DNA of 64,000 nt from Arthrobacter_E sp041360795 (GCF_041360795.1 NZ_JBFUPW010000004.1:1-64000), one strand, 5' to 3'; positions 53,906 to 63,366 are shown, counted from the first letter of the stretch. Program-made: numbers and translations. Notes: generated by a model not told the origin, from the sequence alone.

Positions 53906-55393
53906 TCACGCGAACTGGATGACGACGCCGCGCGCCCCCAGCGCGGGATCTTCCCCCAGCGCGTCAGCTGACACCGCCGGACGGCCTTCCAGCCACTCGG
54001 CGCTCTCGCACAGGGTCACGCTGAGAACGCCGCCGGAATCCTGGTCCCAGTCGAGGACGGTCACCCCACCAAGCGCCTGAACCTCCGCGACGGCCCGGGA
54101 CAGGGGAATTCTGACGCTGCCGGCAGAACCGTCGAGAGTGATCAGGTGGAGCCGGCCGGACGTGCCGGCGTCGGCGGGCGTCTCGGTCAGCCACCACGTG
54201 GTCTCCCCGTCCTCCCAGCTCTCGGCGAGACCGTTGCCGGGAATCAGGCCCTCGGTCACAGCGCGGGTGCCGTACAGGGCCGGCCCGAATTCCTCGAGCC
54301 ACGCCCCGATGACCTCGAGGGCCTCACGGATGGACGGCGGGATCGCGCCGGTGGGATCCGGCCCGACGCCCAGCAGGAGGTTTCCACCCCGGGCGACGAC
54401 CTTGACCAGCATGTCGACCACCTCCCGGGGGTCTTTGGCCTGCTCGTCCGGGGAGAGAGACGTCCAGTTGTCCGAAAGGGTCACGCACGATTCCCAGGGG
54501 TAGGACGGGCGGTGATCCGGGATCCGCTGCTCCGGCGTGCGATAGTCCTCGTTCGGGCCGTGCACTTCCCGGTCGACCACGAGAATGCCGGGCTGGAGTT
54601 CCCTCGCCCGGGCGGCGATCCGGTCGATGTCGATGGGCTCGAACGGAGCGAAGACCCATCCGGCATCCAACCAGAGCACGTTGACGGGACCGTAGCCACT
54701 GAGGAGTTCCTCGATCTGGGCGTGGGTGAAGTCCACGAAGCTCTGCCAGCGCTCGGGTTCCGCGGCGGCGTCATAGTTATGGAAACGGTCCACGGTGGTG
54801 CCGTCCGGCGACCAGTAGCCCGGGTGGTTCCAGTCCGCCTTGGAGAAATACACGCCGGTCTCCAGGCCCTGAGAGCGGAAGGCCTCAAAGGTCTCGGCGA
54901 GGACGTCGCGGCCCAGCGGAACGTCCTCCGCGGTGACTTTGAAGTCCGAGTGGGCGGTGTCGAACATGTTGAAGCCGTCGTGGTGCTTGGACGTGAAAAC
55001 GAGGTACTTCGCCCCCGCCGCACGGGCGAGCGCGGCCCAGTCCTCCGGGTCGTAGTCCTCCCCGGCGAAAGCCGTGCGGGCGGCCTTGTACTGCTCTTCC
55101 CAGGCATCGTCATCGCCCTGGAATCCGGGCGGCAGGAGCATCATCTCCTCGTCGCGGGACCGGCAGAGAGTCCAGCTGTCACCGAGGCCCTGGGAGGTGT
55201 AGATCCCCCAGTGCATGATGATGCCGAACTTGTGATCCTGCCAGTCCTCCAGACGGGCGCGGCTGAGGGGATCGGCCGGGAAGCTGTAACCGGGATCGTG
55301 CGCATCGACGACCGCACCGGCCGCCAGGCTGGGCTTGAGGGTGGGAAGGGACGGGTCGCTCTCATTGAGAGGAGATGAAGTGTGCTCAGTCAC
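53906..55393 (-). CDS. Alpha-L-fucosidase (GH29)
   Basis: This 495-residue glycosidase carries the GH29 N-terminal HKFGIIMHWGIYT, KYLVFTSKHHDGF and VLWLDAGW, where Asp243 is the expected nucleophile. A beta-sandwich C-terminal domain follows (about 380-495). No signal peptide is seen, so it is cytoplasmic and should act on imported fucosides. The GTG start follows AAGGA by about eight bases. Confidence 0.92.
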   Translation of the reverse strand: MTEHTSSPLNESDPSLPTLKPSLAAGAVVDAHDPGYSFPADPLSRARLEDWQDHKFGIIMHWGIYTSQGLGDSWTLCRSRDEEMMLLPPGFQGDDDAWEEQYKAARTAFAGEDYDPEDWAALARAAGAKYLVFTSKHHDGFNMFDTAHSDFKVTAEDVPLGRDVLAETFEAFRSQGLETGVYFSKADWNHPGYWSPDGTTVDRFHNYDAAAEPERWQSFVDFTHAQIEELLSGYGPVNVLWLDAGWVFAPFEPIDIDRIAARARELQPGILVVDREVHGPNEDYRTPEQRIPDHRPSYPWESCVTLSDNWTSLSPDEQAKDPREVVDMLVKVVARGGNLLLGVGPDPTGAIPPSIREALEVIGAWLEEFGPALYGTRAVTEGLIPGNGLAESWEDGETTWWLTETPADAGTSGRLHLITLDGSAGSVRIPLSRAVAEVQALGGVTVLDWDQDSGGVLSVTLCESAEWLEGRPAVSADALGEDPALGARGVVIQFA

Positions 55394-55503
55394 GATCACT
55401 ATCCTTCCCCTTGAATCAGCTCCCGTCACCCCTTCGGGAGAATAAGTCGCCGATTTTCAGTTCCCTGCCGGCCAGCGAGCGTGACCCCACCACCCGGTGG
55501 CGC

Positions 55504-57666
55504 TCAGCCGGCGAGCGCGAGCACGAAAGGCAGCACCGCGCCGGCCCCGGCCTGCCGGAGCGACCGTCCGGCGACCACCACGGTCCACCGCGTGTCCACC
55601 GAGTCGTCCACCAGGAGGATCGTGGCACCCGGGTTCCCCGCCAGGAATTCCTCGATGCGCGGTGTCGGCCCGAAGCGATCCCAGACCTCGGCCAGTCGGT
55701 AGGCGCTGTTGCCGCGACGGCCCGCACCGCCCATCGAATGACGGACCCCGAGCGAGCCCAGGTACGGCATGCGTCCGATCTCCGCGAGACCTGTGGCGAC
55801 GGATTCGATCAGCTGTTGGCGCCTCTGGGACGGCATGGAGACCACGGCGAGCGGGCGGTCCTGTCCGCTCCAGGGGTCGACGCCTCGGCCCTCCGGCCGG
55901 CCCCAGTCACGGAGCACGGCGACACAGGCCCGCAGCATGTCCTCCCGCACCGGGGCGTCCTCCGCGCTCTCGGCGAGCACCTCCCGCAACGGACCGCCCC
56001 ACCCGAGATCACTCAACCGGGCAAGTGCCCTGCCCTCGGCCACGGCTTCCGCGGGCGGGATCTTGCCCTTCACCGGGACGCCCAGTCGGTCCATCCCGGT
56101 GGGCCACAGGGACCGGGTCTCGACCACGGCCCCCACCTTGTCCAGTTCCGCCGCGGCGGCGTTGAGGGCCTCCCGGCTGACCCCACTGGGGTACCAGGGC
56201 CCGGCGCAGTTGTCGCAGCGACCGCAGGCATGCGCGTCAGGGTCGTCGAGGACGGAGGTGATGAACTCCATCCGGCACCCTGCGGTCTCCTGGTAGATCA
56301 CCATGAGGTCCTGTTCCTGCACCCGGGCCTCGGCGATGCGGGCGTACCGCTCGGCGTCGTAGAACCAGCCCTTGCCGGTGGACTGCCAGCCTCCCTGCAC
56401 GCGCTCCACTGCCCCGTCCACGGCCAGGACCTTCAAGAGGAGCTCCAGCCGTGAGCGCCCGAGGTCGACTCGGGGTTCAAGAGCGGGACTGGACAACGGC
56501 TTAGGCGAGGTCTCCAGGGCGTCCAGCACCGCCATGGCTTTCTCCTGCTCCGGCATGGACGCCGTGGCGAAGTACTTCCAGATCTCGCGGTCCTCCGCAC
56601 CTGGAAGCAGGAGGACATCGGCGTTGGCGCCGCCACGACCGGCACGGCCCACTTGCTGGTAGTACGCCACGGGAGAGCTGGGAGCACCGAGGTGGACCAC
56701 GAAACCGAGATCCGGCTTGTCGAAGCCCATACCCAGCGCCGAGGTGGCCACGAGGGCCTTGACTTGATTGTCCTTCAGCCGTTGCTCCGCGAGCTCGCGC
56801 TCCGCAGTGTCCGTCTTCCCGCTGTAGGACAGCACCTCGTAGCCACGCTCGGACAGCATCCGTGCGGTCTCTTCCGCAGCGGAGACGGTGAGGGTGTAGA
56901 TGATCCCACTGCCGGGCAGATCCTTGAGGTGCTCAGCGAGCCAGGCGAGACGCGCGGTGTTGTCCGGCAATTTGAGGACTCCCAGGCGCAGCGAATCACG
57001 CCCCAGGGTCCCGCGGATGGTGAGCACGTCCGTGCCGAGCTGCTCTTCGATGTCATGCACCACGCGCGAATTGGCGGTGGCCGTGGTGGCCAGGACCGGG
57101 ACGTCGCCGGGCAGCTGCCGGATCAGATCCGCGATGCGCCGGTAGTCCGGACGGAAGTCATGGCCCCAGTCCGAGATGCAGTGTGCTTCATCCACCACCA
57201 GAAGGCCCGTGCGGCGGATCAGCTCGGGGAGCTCGCGTTCCCGGAACGCCGGGTTGACGAGCCGTTCCGGGGAGACGAGCAGGACATCCACCTCGTCCGC
57301 CGCGAGACGGGCCGAGACGTTCTCCCAATCGAGCTGGTTGGCGGAGTTGATCGCCACGGCCCTCACCCCGGCGCGCGCCGCGGCTTCGACCTGGTCCCTC
57401 ATGAGGGCCAGCAACGGCGAGACGATCAGCGTAGGGCCCGCACCACGACGCCGCAGCAGCAGGGACGCCACGAAGTACACCGCGGATTTGCCCCAGCCGG
57501 TGCGCTGGACCACCAGGGCCCGGCGCGAGTGATCGACCAGCGCCTCGATGGCCTCGAACTGGCCGTCGTGGAACTCGGCATCCGGATTGTTCACCAGGTC
57601 CCTCAGAACCTGGACGGCCTCCTGGTAGCTCCTGCTCTGGGTGTGCACCGCGTTCGTCTCAGCCAT
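55504..57666 (-). CDS. RecQ-family DNA helicase with C-terminal phosphoribosyltransferase-like domain
   Basis: The 720-residue protein has Walker A VQRTGWGKSAVYF, the DEAH box VVDEAHCISDWGHDF, motif VI QVGRAGRGG, and the RecQ zinc Cys cluster (CRMEF ... CGRCDNC). After a linker with few motifs (about 500-650), residues 680-700 read ATILLVDDSVDTRWTVVVAG. That is the PRPP-binding loop pattern of type I phosphoribosyltransferases. RecQ helicases unwind recombination intermediates; the role of the extra domain is unknown. An AATACT -10-like hexamer ends seven bases before the ATG. Confidence 0.88.
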   Translation of the reverse strand: MAETNAVHTQSRSYQEAVQVLRDLVNNPDAEFHDGQFEAIEALVDHSRRALVVQRTGWGKSAVYFVASLLLRRRGAGPTLIVSPLLALMRDQVEAAARAGVRAVAINSANQLDWENVSARLAADEVDVLLVSPERLVNPAFRERELPELIRRTGLLVVDEAHCISDWGHDFRPDYRRIADLIRQLPGDVPVLATTATANSRVVHDIEEQLGTDVLTIRGTLGRDSLRLGVLKLPDNTARLAWLAEHLKDLPGSGIIYTLTVSAAEETARMLSERGYEVLSYSGKTDTAERELAEQRLKDNQVKALVATSALGMGFDKPDLGFVVHLGAPSSPVAYYQQVGRAGRGGANADVLLLPGAEDREIWKYFATASMPEQEKAMAVLDALETSPKPLSSPALEPRVDLGRSRLELLLKVLAVDGAVERVQGGWQSTGKGWFYDAERYARIAEARVQEQDLMVIYQETAGCRMEFITSVLDDPDAHACGRCDNCAGPWYPSGVSREALNAAAAELDKVGAVVETRSLWPTGMDRLGVPVKGKIPPAEAVAEGRALARLSDLGWGGPLREVLAESAEDAPVREDMLRACVAVLRDWGRPEGRGVDPWSGQDRPLAVVSMPSQRRQQLIESVATGLAEIGRMPYLGSLGVRHSMGGAGRRGNSAYRLAEVWDRFGPTPRIEEFLAGNPGATILLVDDSVDTRWTVVVAGRSLRQAGAGAVLPFVLALAG

Positions 57667-57815
57667 GGTCCCCAGTATTCCGCACGGCCTCCCGGCCTGC
57701 GCCCCGGGTGGTCCCGTATGTGGACAAGGACACGTCGCGGGAACTCACAGCAGGCAGTGCCCGCGGCGGCACACCGGCACAGCGCCCGGCGCCTCGGACC
57801 ACCCCTCCGCCTGAT

Positions 57816-58238
57816 TCAGCCCCGCGAACTCCGCATGGCGCGGACGTGCTGCACGGCGGGATCCGCGACCAGCTCGGCGTAGCGCTCGGAGCCGAGCGGC
57901 ACGAGGGCGACGCGGCCGTCGTCGTCGTGATGGATGCCCCAGCCGTAGCGCTTGGCCAGCGGCGAGGCCCGCAGGCAGGGCTGCCCCTTGGAGAAGAAGG
58001 CGGCGCGGGCGGCCGGCCAGTCCTCCGGAGGAATCCCGTTCCGCTCCGCGTGGATCCGGAAGAGCAGGTCGTCCGAGGTCAGCTGGTAAGGCGCCTCGTC
58101 GATCAATTCGAATTGGCGCTGGGCCACGGTCGGCTTCGCCCGGGCCGCGGGCACCTCCGCGGACACGACCGGGCAATCGTCGGCGACTTCGATGAAGGTG
58201 GTCCGGTAATTGGTGGTGTGGCCGTCCTCGGTCTTCAT
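57816..58238 (-). CDS. DUF6157-type protein
   Basis: This 140-residue soluble protein has the family pattern TNYRTTFIEVADDCP, QRQFELIDEAPYQLTSDDLL and RYGWGIHHDDDGRVAL. The function of the family is unknown. A -10 CACAAT (58245-58250) ends six bases before the ATG (leaderless), and the gene is divergent from the phosphohexomutase gene. Confidence 0.82.
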   Translation of the reverse strand: MKTEDGHTTNYRTTFIEVADDCPVVSAEVPAARAKPTVAQRQFELIDEAPYQLTSDDLLFRIHAERNGIPPEDWPAARAAFFSKGQPCLRASPLAKRYGWGIHHDDDGRVALVPLGSERYAELVADPAVQHVRAMRSSRG

Positions 58239-58307
58239 ACGGCCATTGTGCCGCGTGGTCATCCACAGGAGAAGAAAAAATCTCAGGCGTCTACGTAAAC
58301 TAAGCGA

Positions 58308-59723
58308 GTGACTGAACAGCAGCAGAGCATCGACCTTTCCCCGTCCTTCAAGGCGTACGACGTGCGTGGCCTGGTGGGCGAGACCATCACGGCCGAGATC
58401 GTGGAGGCCGTCGGCGCCGCCTTCGTCGATGTTCTGGGCCTCGCCGGACAGACCATCCTGGTGGGCGGGGACATGCGCCCGTCCTCCCCCGAGTTCGCGC
58501 AGAAGTTCGCCGAGGGCGCCGCGGCGCGCGGCGCCAACCCCCAGCTCCTGGGGCTCATCTCCACGGATGAGCTCTACTTCGCCTGCGGCGCTCTGGACGC
58601 GGCCGGCGCCACCTTCACCGCCAGCCACAACCCGGCGGCCTACAACGGCATCAAGATGGCCAAGGCCGGCGCGGTGCCGATCTCGTCGGAGACGGGCCTC
58701 GAGGAGATCCAGCACGCCGCCGAAGAATACCTGGCCGCCGGCGTGATCCCCTCGGTCGAAGCCACCGGCGTCATCACCCAGCGGGACGTCCTCAAGGACT
58801 ACTCCGAGTACCTGCGCCAGCTGGTGGACCTCTCCGGGATCCGCCCGCTCAAGGTCGTGGTGGATGCGGGCAACGGCATGGCCGGCCTGACCACCCCCGC
58901 CGTCCTCGGTGCTGAGCTGCTGAGTCCGCTCCCGCTGGACATCACCCCTCTGTACTTCGAGCTGGACGGCACCTTCCCCAACCACCCGGCGAACCCGCTG
59001 GAACCGGAGAACCTGGTGGACCTGCAGAAGGCCGTGATCGAGCACGGCGCTGACATCGGCCTGGCCTTCGACGGCGACGCCGACCGCTGCTTCGTCGTCG
59101 ACGAGAAGGGCGAGCCGGTCTCCCCCTCCGCCATCACGGGCATGGTCGCCCGCCGCGAGATCGCCCGCGCCAAGGCCCTGGGCGAAGAGACCCCGGTGAT
59201 CATCCACAACCTGCTCACCTCCCTCGCGGTGCCGGAACTGATCGAGCACGACGGCGGCCGCGCCGTCCGCACGCGCGTGGGCCACTCCTTCATCAAGGCC
59301 GTCATGGCCGAAGAAGGCGCCGTGTTCGGCGGCGAGCACTCCGCGCACTTCTACTTCCGCGACTTCTTCAATGCCGACACCGGCATGCTGGCCGCCATGC
59401 ACGTTCTGGCGGCACTCGGCGAACAGGACGGCCCGCTGTCCGACCTGGCCCGTGAGTACGAGCCGTACGTCTCCTCCGGGGAGATCAACTCGGAGATCGA
59501 GGACAAGGCCGGCGCCGTCGCACGGGTCCGCGCCGACTTCGAGGGCGAGGGCGTCACCGAGGACACCATGGACGGCAGCACGTTCAGCGCCGCCGACGGT
59601 TCCTGGTGGTTCAACCTGCGCCCGTCGAACACGGAGCCGTTCCTGCGCCTGAACGCCGAGGCGAAGGATGCCGAGACCATGGCGAAGGTCCGGGATCGCG
59701 TCCTGGCGCTCGTCCGCCGCTGA
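58308..59723 (+). CDS. manB: Phosphomannomutase/phosphoglucomutase
   Basis: This 471-residue alpha-D-phosphohexomutase has the phosphoserine loop FTASHNPAAYNG (Ser106), the Mg site FDGDADR (about residue 255), the sugar-binding GGEHSAHFYF and the phosphate-binding RPSNTEP. It supplies mannose-1-phosphate or glucose-1-phosphate and so may connect to the glycogen pathway. The GTG follows a TAAACT -10 (58296-58301) by six bases (leaderless). Substrate preference cannot be read from the sequence. Confidence 0.92.
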   Translation: MTEQQQSIDLSPSFKAYDVRGLVGETITAEIVEAVGAAFVDVLGLAGQTILVGGDMRPSSPEFAQKFAEGAAARGANPQLLGLISTDELYFACGALDAAGATFTASHNPAAYNGIKMAKAGAVPISSETGLEEIQHAAEEYLAAGVIPSVEATGVITQRDVLKDYSEYLRQLVDLSGIRPLKVVVDAGNGMAGLTTPAVLGAELLSPLPLDITPLYFELDGTFPNHPANPLEPENLVDLQKAVIEHGADIGLAFDGDADRCFVVDEKGEPVSPSAITGMVARREIARAKALGEETPVIIHNLLTSLAVPELIEHDGGRAVRTRVGHSFIKAVMAEEGAVFGGEHSAHFYFRDFFNADTGMLAAMHVLAALGEQDGPLSDLAREYEPYVSSGEINSEIEDKAGAVARVRADFEGEGVTEDTMDGSTFSAADGSWWFNLRPSNTEPFLRLNAEAKDAETMAKVRDRVLALVRR

Positions 59724-59771
59724 CCCCGGGCCGCGGTCCAGCACTGCGCCGCGGCACCGGACGACAAGCTC

Positions 59772-59803
59772 GCGAGTGGGGCCCGGAAACGGGCCCCACT
59801 CGC
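59772..59803 (+). terminator. Terminator after the phosphohexomutase gene
   Basis: A 14-bp perfect stem (GCGAGTGGGGCCCG and its inverse) with a GAAA tetraloop. Confidence 0.85.
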
Positions 59804-59940
59804 ATGTCAGCCGGTCGTCACAAACCCCACGTCTGATATCCCGGACAGTGTCACCCGTCACAAGGCCTCCCGCGTCGCCCGCGTGCGATGTCCTGGTGTG
59901 AGAGCTTTCACGGCCCACACGTTCAAAGGAGATCGTGCCC

Positions 59941-61398
59941 ATGACTTCATCCCGTAACGAACTGCGACGAGGCCTCAACGCCCGCCACATCCGCTTCATC
60001 GCCCTCGGTTCCGCGATCGGCACCGGCCTGTTCTACGGTTCCTCCGCGGCCATCCAGACCGCCGGCCCGGCCGTCCTCTTCGCCTATCTGGTGGGCGGCG
60101 CCGTCGTCTTCATGGTGATGCGTGCCCTCGGCGAGATGGCGGTCCGGCACCCCGTCGCCGGCTCGTTCGGCCAGTACGCCTCCCGGTATCTCGGCCCGTA
60201 TTCCGGCTTCCTGACAGGGTGGACCTACGTCTTCGAGATGTTCGTGGTCGCTCTGGCCGACGTCACGGCCTTCGGGGTGTACATGGGATTCTGGTTCCCG
60301 AACGTCGAACGATGGGTCTGGATCCTGTCGGCCGTCTTCATCATCGCGGCCGTCAACCTGGTGAGCGTCAAGGTGTTCGGTGAGCTGGAGTTCTGGTTCT
60401 CCATCATCAAGATCACGGCCATCATCGCGATGATCGTGGGCGGCGTCGCCATCATCCTCTTCGGCCTGAACAACCAGCACGAGAACGCGGCCGGTCTGCA
60501 CAATCTCTGGGACCACGGCGGTTTGACCCCCAACGGTCTCTGGGGCCTGCTCAGCTCGTTCACCATCGTCATGTTCGCCTTCGGCGGCACCGAGGTCATC
60601 GGCATCACCGCGGGCGAGGCCCAGGACCCGAAGAAGGTCATCCCCAAGGCCATCAACTCGGTGCCCGTGCGCATCCTCTTCTTCTACATCCTGACACTCG
60701 GCATCATCATGACCCTGCAGCCGTGGAACACCATCAACGGCGAGGCGAGCCCCTTCGTCTCCATCTTCAGCTCGCTCGGACTGACGGGCGCCGCGCACGT
60801 CCTCAACGCCGTCGTCATCACGTCCGCCCTCTCCGCCATCAACGCCGACATCTTCGGCGCGGGCCGCATGCTGCACGGCCTGGCGCAGCAGGGCCAGGCC
60901 CCGAAGGCCTTCATGAAGACCAGCAAGAGCGGGGTGCCGTTCCTCACGGTCCTCGCGATGGTCGCGTCGCTCCTGCTGGGCGTGCTGCTGAACATCTGGT
61001 TCCACGACCAGATCTTCTTCCTGATCGCCGCCCTGGCCACGTTCGCCACCGTGGTGGTGTGGCTCGTCATCCTCCTCTCCCACGTCCGGATGAAGGCGGA
61101 GATCACGCGGGACGGCAAGCTCCCGTCCGAGTTCCCGGTCCCCCTGTGGCCGATGGGCAGCTACCTGGCCATCGGGTTCATCGTGTTCGTGATCGTCATG
61201 ATCGGCGTCCTGCCGGACTCCCGGCCAGCCCTCCTGATCGGCGCTCTCTGGATCGCGATCCTGACCGCGGTGTACTTCCTCTTCATCAAGGGCTCCGGCC
61301 GCACCCGGATCGAACTGGTCGATGAGACCGGCATGCTCCCGGTCGTCGATCCCGCCGAGGACACGAGCACCCCGGTCGCGGTGCGCAGCGCGCCCTGA
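59941..61398 (+). CDS. Amino-acid permease (APC superfamily, AAT type)
   Basis: This 485-residue transporter has about 12 transmembrane helices. The family opening is present: RHIRFIALGSAIGTGLFYGS, then GGAVVFMVMRALGEMAV. FGGTEVIGITAGEAQDPKK lies in the middle. It resembles ProY/AroP-type proton symporters; the substrate (proline, histidine or aromatic) is not resolved. AAAGGAG lies nine bases before the chosen ATG; a GTG two codons upstream is too close to it. Confidence 0.9.
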   Translation: MTSSRNELRRGLNARHIRFIALGSAIGTGLFYGSSAAIQTAGPAVLFAYLVGGAVVFMVMRALGEMAVRHPVAGSFGQYASRYLGPYSGFLTGWTYVFEMFVVALADVTAFGVYMGFWFPNVERWVWILSAVFIIAAVNLVSVKVFGELEFWFSIIKITAIIAMIVGGVAIILFGLNNQHENAAGLHNLWDHGGLTPNGLWGLLSSFTIVMFAFGGTEVIGITAGEAQDPKKVIPKAINSVPVRILFFYILTLGIIMTLQPWNTINGEASPFVSIFSSLGLTGAAHVLNAVVITSALSAINADIFGAGRMLHGLAQQGQAPKAFMKTSKSGVPFLTVLAMVASLLLGVLLNIWFHDQIFFLIAALATFATVVVWLVILLSHVRMKAEITRDGKLPSEFPVPLWPMGSYLAIGFIVFVIVMIGVLPDSRPALLIGALWIAILTAVYFLFIKGSGRTRIELVDETGMLPVVDPAEDTSTPVAVRSAP

Positions 61399-61440
61399 CA
61401 CGCCCCGGCCGTCCGGACCCCGACCGACCCGGCCTCGGCC

Positions 61441-61479
61441 CCGAAGCCCTCCCACGCGAGCCGCGCGGGAGGGCTTCGG
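61441..61479. terminator. Terminator after the permease gene
   Basis: CCGAAGCCCTCCC and its inverse GGGAGGGCTTCGG enclose a further CGCG/CGCG pair around a short loop. Confidence 0.8.
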
Positions 61480-61529
61480 CGTCGTCCCCCCTCTTCTCCT
61501 GGAGCCCGGGTCCGTGATGCCATGGACCC

Positions 61530-62150
61530 ATGACCTTCACCACAGCCCACATGTCCGTATCCCTGGACGGCTTCGTCGCCGGTCCGGATCAGAGTCTGGA
61601 GAACCCGCTCGGCAAGGGCGGCCCCCTGCTGCATCGCTGGCACATGGGGCCGGAAGAGGAACGCCACGAGGTCGACGCCGACTGGACCGCGCGCCTGCTC
61701 CGCCCCCGGGGCGCCTACGTCATGGGCCGGAACATGTTCGGCCCCGTCCGCGGGTCCTGGGACACGATGCCGGACTGGCGCGGCTGGTGGGGCGAGGAAC
61801 CGCCGTATCACGCACCCGTGTTCGTACTGACCCACCACGAGCACGACCCGATCGAGATGGAGGGCGGCACCACCTTCCACTTCGTCACGGAAGGCTTCGC
61901 CCGCGCCCTGGAACTCGCACGCGAAGCCGGCGACGGCGACGTCGACATCGCGGGTGGCGCTTCGGCCGTGCGGCAGGCGCTCGAGGCCGGGGAGCTGGAC
62001 GAACTCACGCTGGACATCGCGCCCGTGGTGCTCGGCGCGGGTGAGTCGATCTTCCCGCAGGACTCCTCCGGCTACCGCCTGGAGATCGTCGAGACGGCCG
62101 GTTCGCCCCTCACGACCCACGTCCGGTACCGCGTGGTGCGCCAGGCCTGA
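61530..62150 (+). CDS. Dihydrofolate reductase-like protein (RibD C-terminal domain family)
   Basis: The 206-residue protein has the N-terminal MSVSLDGFVAGPDQSLENPL, VMGRNMFGPVRG and the NADPH-binding DIAGGASAVRQALEAGELDE typical of the stand-alone RibD-C family. It is probably an NADPH-dependent reductase of unknown substrate rather than a true DHFR. A TGCCAT -10-like hexamer ends six bases before the ATG. Confidence 0.88.
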   Translation: MTFTTAHMSVSLDGFVAGPDQSLENPLGKGGPLLHRWHMGPEEERHEVDADWTARLLRPRGAYVMGRNMFGPVRGSWDTMPDWRGWWGEEPPYHAPVFVLTHHEHDPIEMEGGTTFHFVTEGFARALELAREAGDGDVDIAGGASAVRQALEAGELDELTLDIAPVVLGAGESIFPQDSSGYRLEIVETAGSPLTTHVRYRVVRQA

Positions 62151-62199
62151 TCCTCACCGCGAGGCCAGTGCGCCGAGCGGGCGTCCGCCCGACGATCCG

Positions 62200-62577
62200 C
62201 TACAGCGTGGCGGCCTCGGCGTCGTCGTACGCGTCACGGGCGGCGAGGATCTGTCCCGCGTGCGCTTCGGCCCAGATGCGCACGGCGTCCAGCGGACCCA
62301 GCAGGCCCTCCCCGAGGGGCGTGAGCCGGTACTCGACCCGGACGGGCACCTCGGCGAAGACCTCACGGTCCACCAGGCCGTCCCGCTCCAGGGCTCGGAG
62401 GGACTGGGTCAGGACTTTGGGGCTGACTCCGTCGACGGTCTGCCGGATCTCCCCGAAACGACGCGCTCCGTCCTTGAGGGCCTGGAAGATGAGCGGGGTC
62501 CACTTGTCCCCGATGCGCTGCAGGACCAGGCGCGAGGGGCAGTTTTGGTCCATGACGTCGAAGGGCAAAGTATCCAT
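62200..62577 (-). CDS. HxlR-family transcriptional regulator
   Basis: This 125-residue winged-helix regulator has the conserved redox-type Cys13 in DQNCPSRLVLQRIGDKW, then FGEIRQTVDGVSPKVLTQSLRALERDGL and RVEYRLTPLGEGL. HxlR proteins of this kind sense aldehydes or oxidants through the N-terminal Cys and control a neighbouring reductase. TATAGT (62584-62589) ends six bases before the ATG (leaderless). It is divergent from the reductase gene. Confidence 0.92.
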   Translation of the reverse strand: MDTLPFDVMDQNCPSRLVLQRIGDKWTPLIFQALKDGARRFGEIRQTVDGVSPKVLTQSLRALERDGLVDREVFAEVPVRVEYRLTPLGEGLLGPLDAVRIWAEAHAGQILAARDAYDDAEAATL

Positions 62578-62583
62578 GAGGTA

Positions 62584-62666
62584 ACTATATGACGTTGAAG
62601 TACTTGCTTTCCAATGGATACTGTTGATTCATCAAGCAGCACGCCAGCTACAGAAATGAGGACATC
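62584..62666. promoter_or_regulatory. Divergent hxlR/oxidoreductase promoter and probable operator
   Basis: The minus-strand -10 is TATAGT (62584-62589). On the plus strand TTGAAG (62595-62600) and TACTGT lie 18 bases apart. The shared stretch AAGTACTTGCTTTCCAATGG, ending in ATACT, contains the AAGTACTT palindrome and AGTA/TACT half-sites where HxlR could bind. Confidence 0.5.
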
Positions 62667-63275
62667 ATGAAGATCGCCGTCTACGGTGCCACCGGAATGG
62701 TCGGAAGCCAGATCGTCAACGAGGCTCTCAGCCGCGGCCACGAGGTCACCGCCGTGACCCGCCAGGGCCTCGACGTCGAGGGCGCCACCGCCGTCGCCGC
62801 CGAGTTCAGCGACACCGCGACCCTGGAGCGCCTCGCCCAGGAGAACGACGTCGTCGTCATCTCCATCCCCACCCCGCGCAACGGCGACTCTCACGAGCCC
62901 ATCCTGCAGGCGCACCGCGATCTCATCGCCGCCCAGCCGGACGCCCGTGTCTACGTGGTCGGCGGCGCCGGTTCCCTCATGGCCGACGCGACCACCCGCC
63001 TGGTCGACGCCATGGGCTTCCCGGAGGCCTACCGCGCCGAGGCCCAGAGCTTCACCACCATCCTCGGCCTGTACGAAGCCGCACCGGAGGGCCTGGACTG
63101 GACCATGCAGTCCCCCGCCCCCGAGATCGCCCCGGGCGAGCGCACCGGCAAGTACCACGTGGAGGGCGATTCCATCGCCGGCCCGTTCATCTCGACGCAG
63201 GACTTCGCTGTCGCCGCTCTCGATGAGATCGAGAACCCGCAGTTCCGCCGCGCGCGTTTCAACGCCGCCAACTGA
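62667..63275 (+). CDS. NAD(P)H-binding oxidoreductase (atypical SDR)
   Basis: This 202-residue Rossmann protein begins KIAVYGATGMVGSQIVNEAL and has VYVVGGAGSLM and a C-terminal STQDFAVAALDEI. This NAD(P)H-binding SDR family is often induced by HxlR-type regulators. GAGGA precedes the ATG. Probable target of the adjacent HxlR protein. Confidence 0.87.
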   Translation: MKIAVYGATGMVGSQIVNEALSRGHEVTAVTRQGLDVEGATAVAAEFSDTATLERLAQENDVVVISIPTPRNGDSHEPILQAHRDLIAAQPDARVYVVGGAGSLMADATTRLVDAMGFPEAYRAEAQSFTTILGLYEAAPEGLDWTMQSPAPEIAPGERTGKYHVEGDSIAGPFISTQDFAVAALDEIENPQFRRARFNAAN

Positions 63276-63285
63276 GTCCACGCCC

Positions 63286-63366
63286 CTGCACGCCCCGCGA
63301 GGGAACAGCTGAGGCCCCTTCCCGCCCTGGGAAGGGGCCTCAGCTGTTCCCTCGCGGGGCGTGCAG
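63286..63366. repeat. Perfect 38-bp inverted repeat that overlaps a gene end
   Basis: 63286-63323 and 63329-63366 are exact inverse copies around a five-base loop. The right arm encodes the last residues and stop of the minus-strand small protein. It lies between convergent genes and should terminate both. Confidence 0.93.

Noticed and set aside
58239..60023. The extension of the DUF6157 frame back over the phosphohexomutase gene
   Set aside because: The frame is merely open; the real gene starts at 58238 with its own -10, and the upstream part is antisense to manB.
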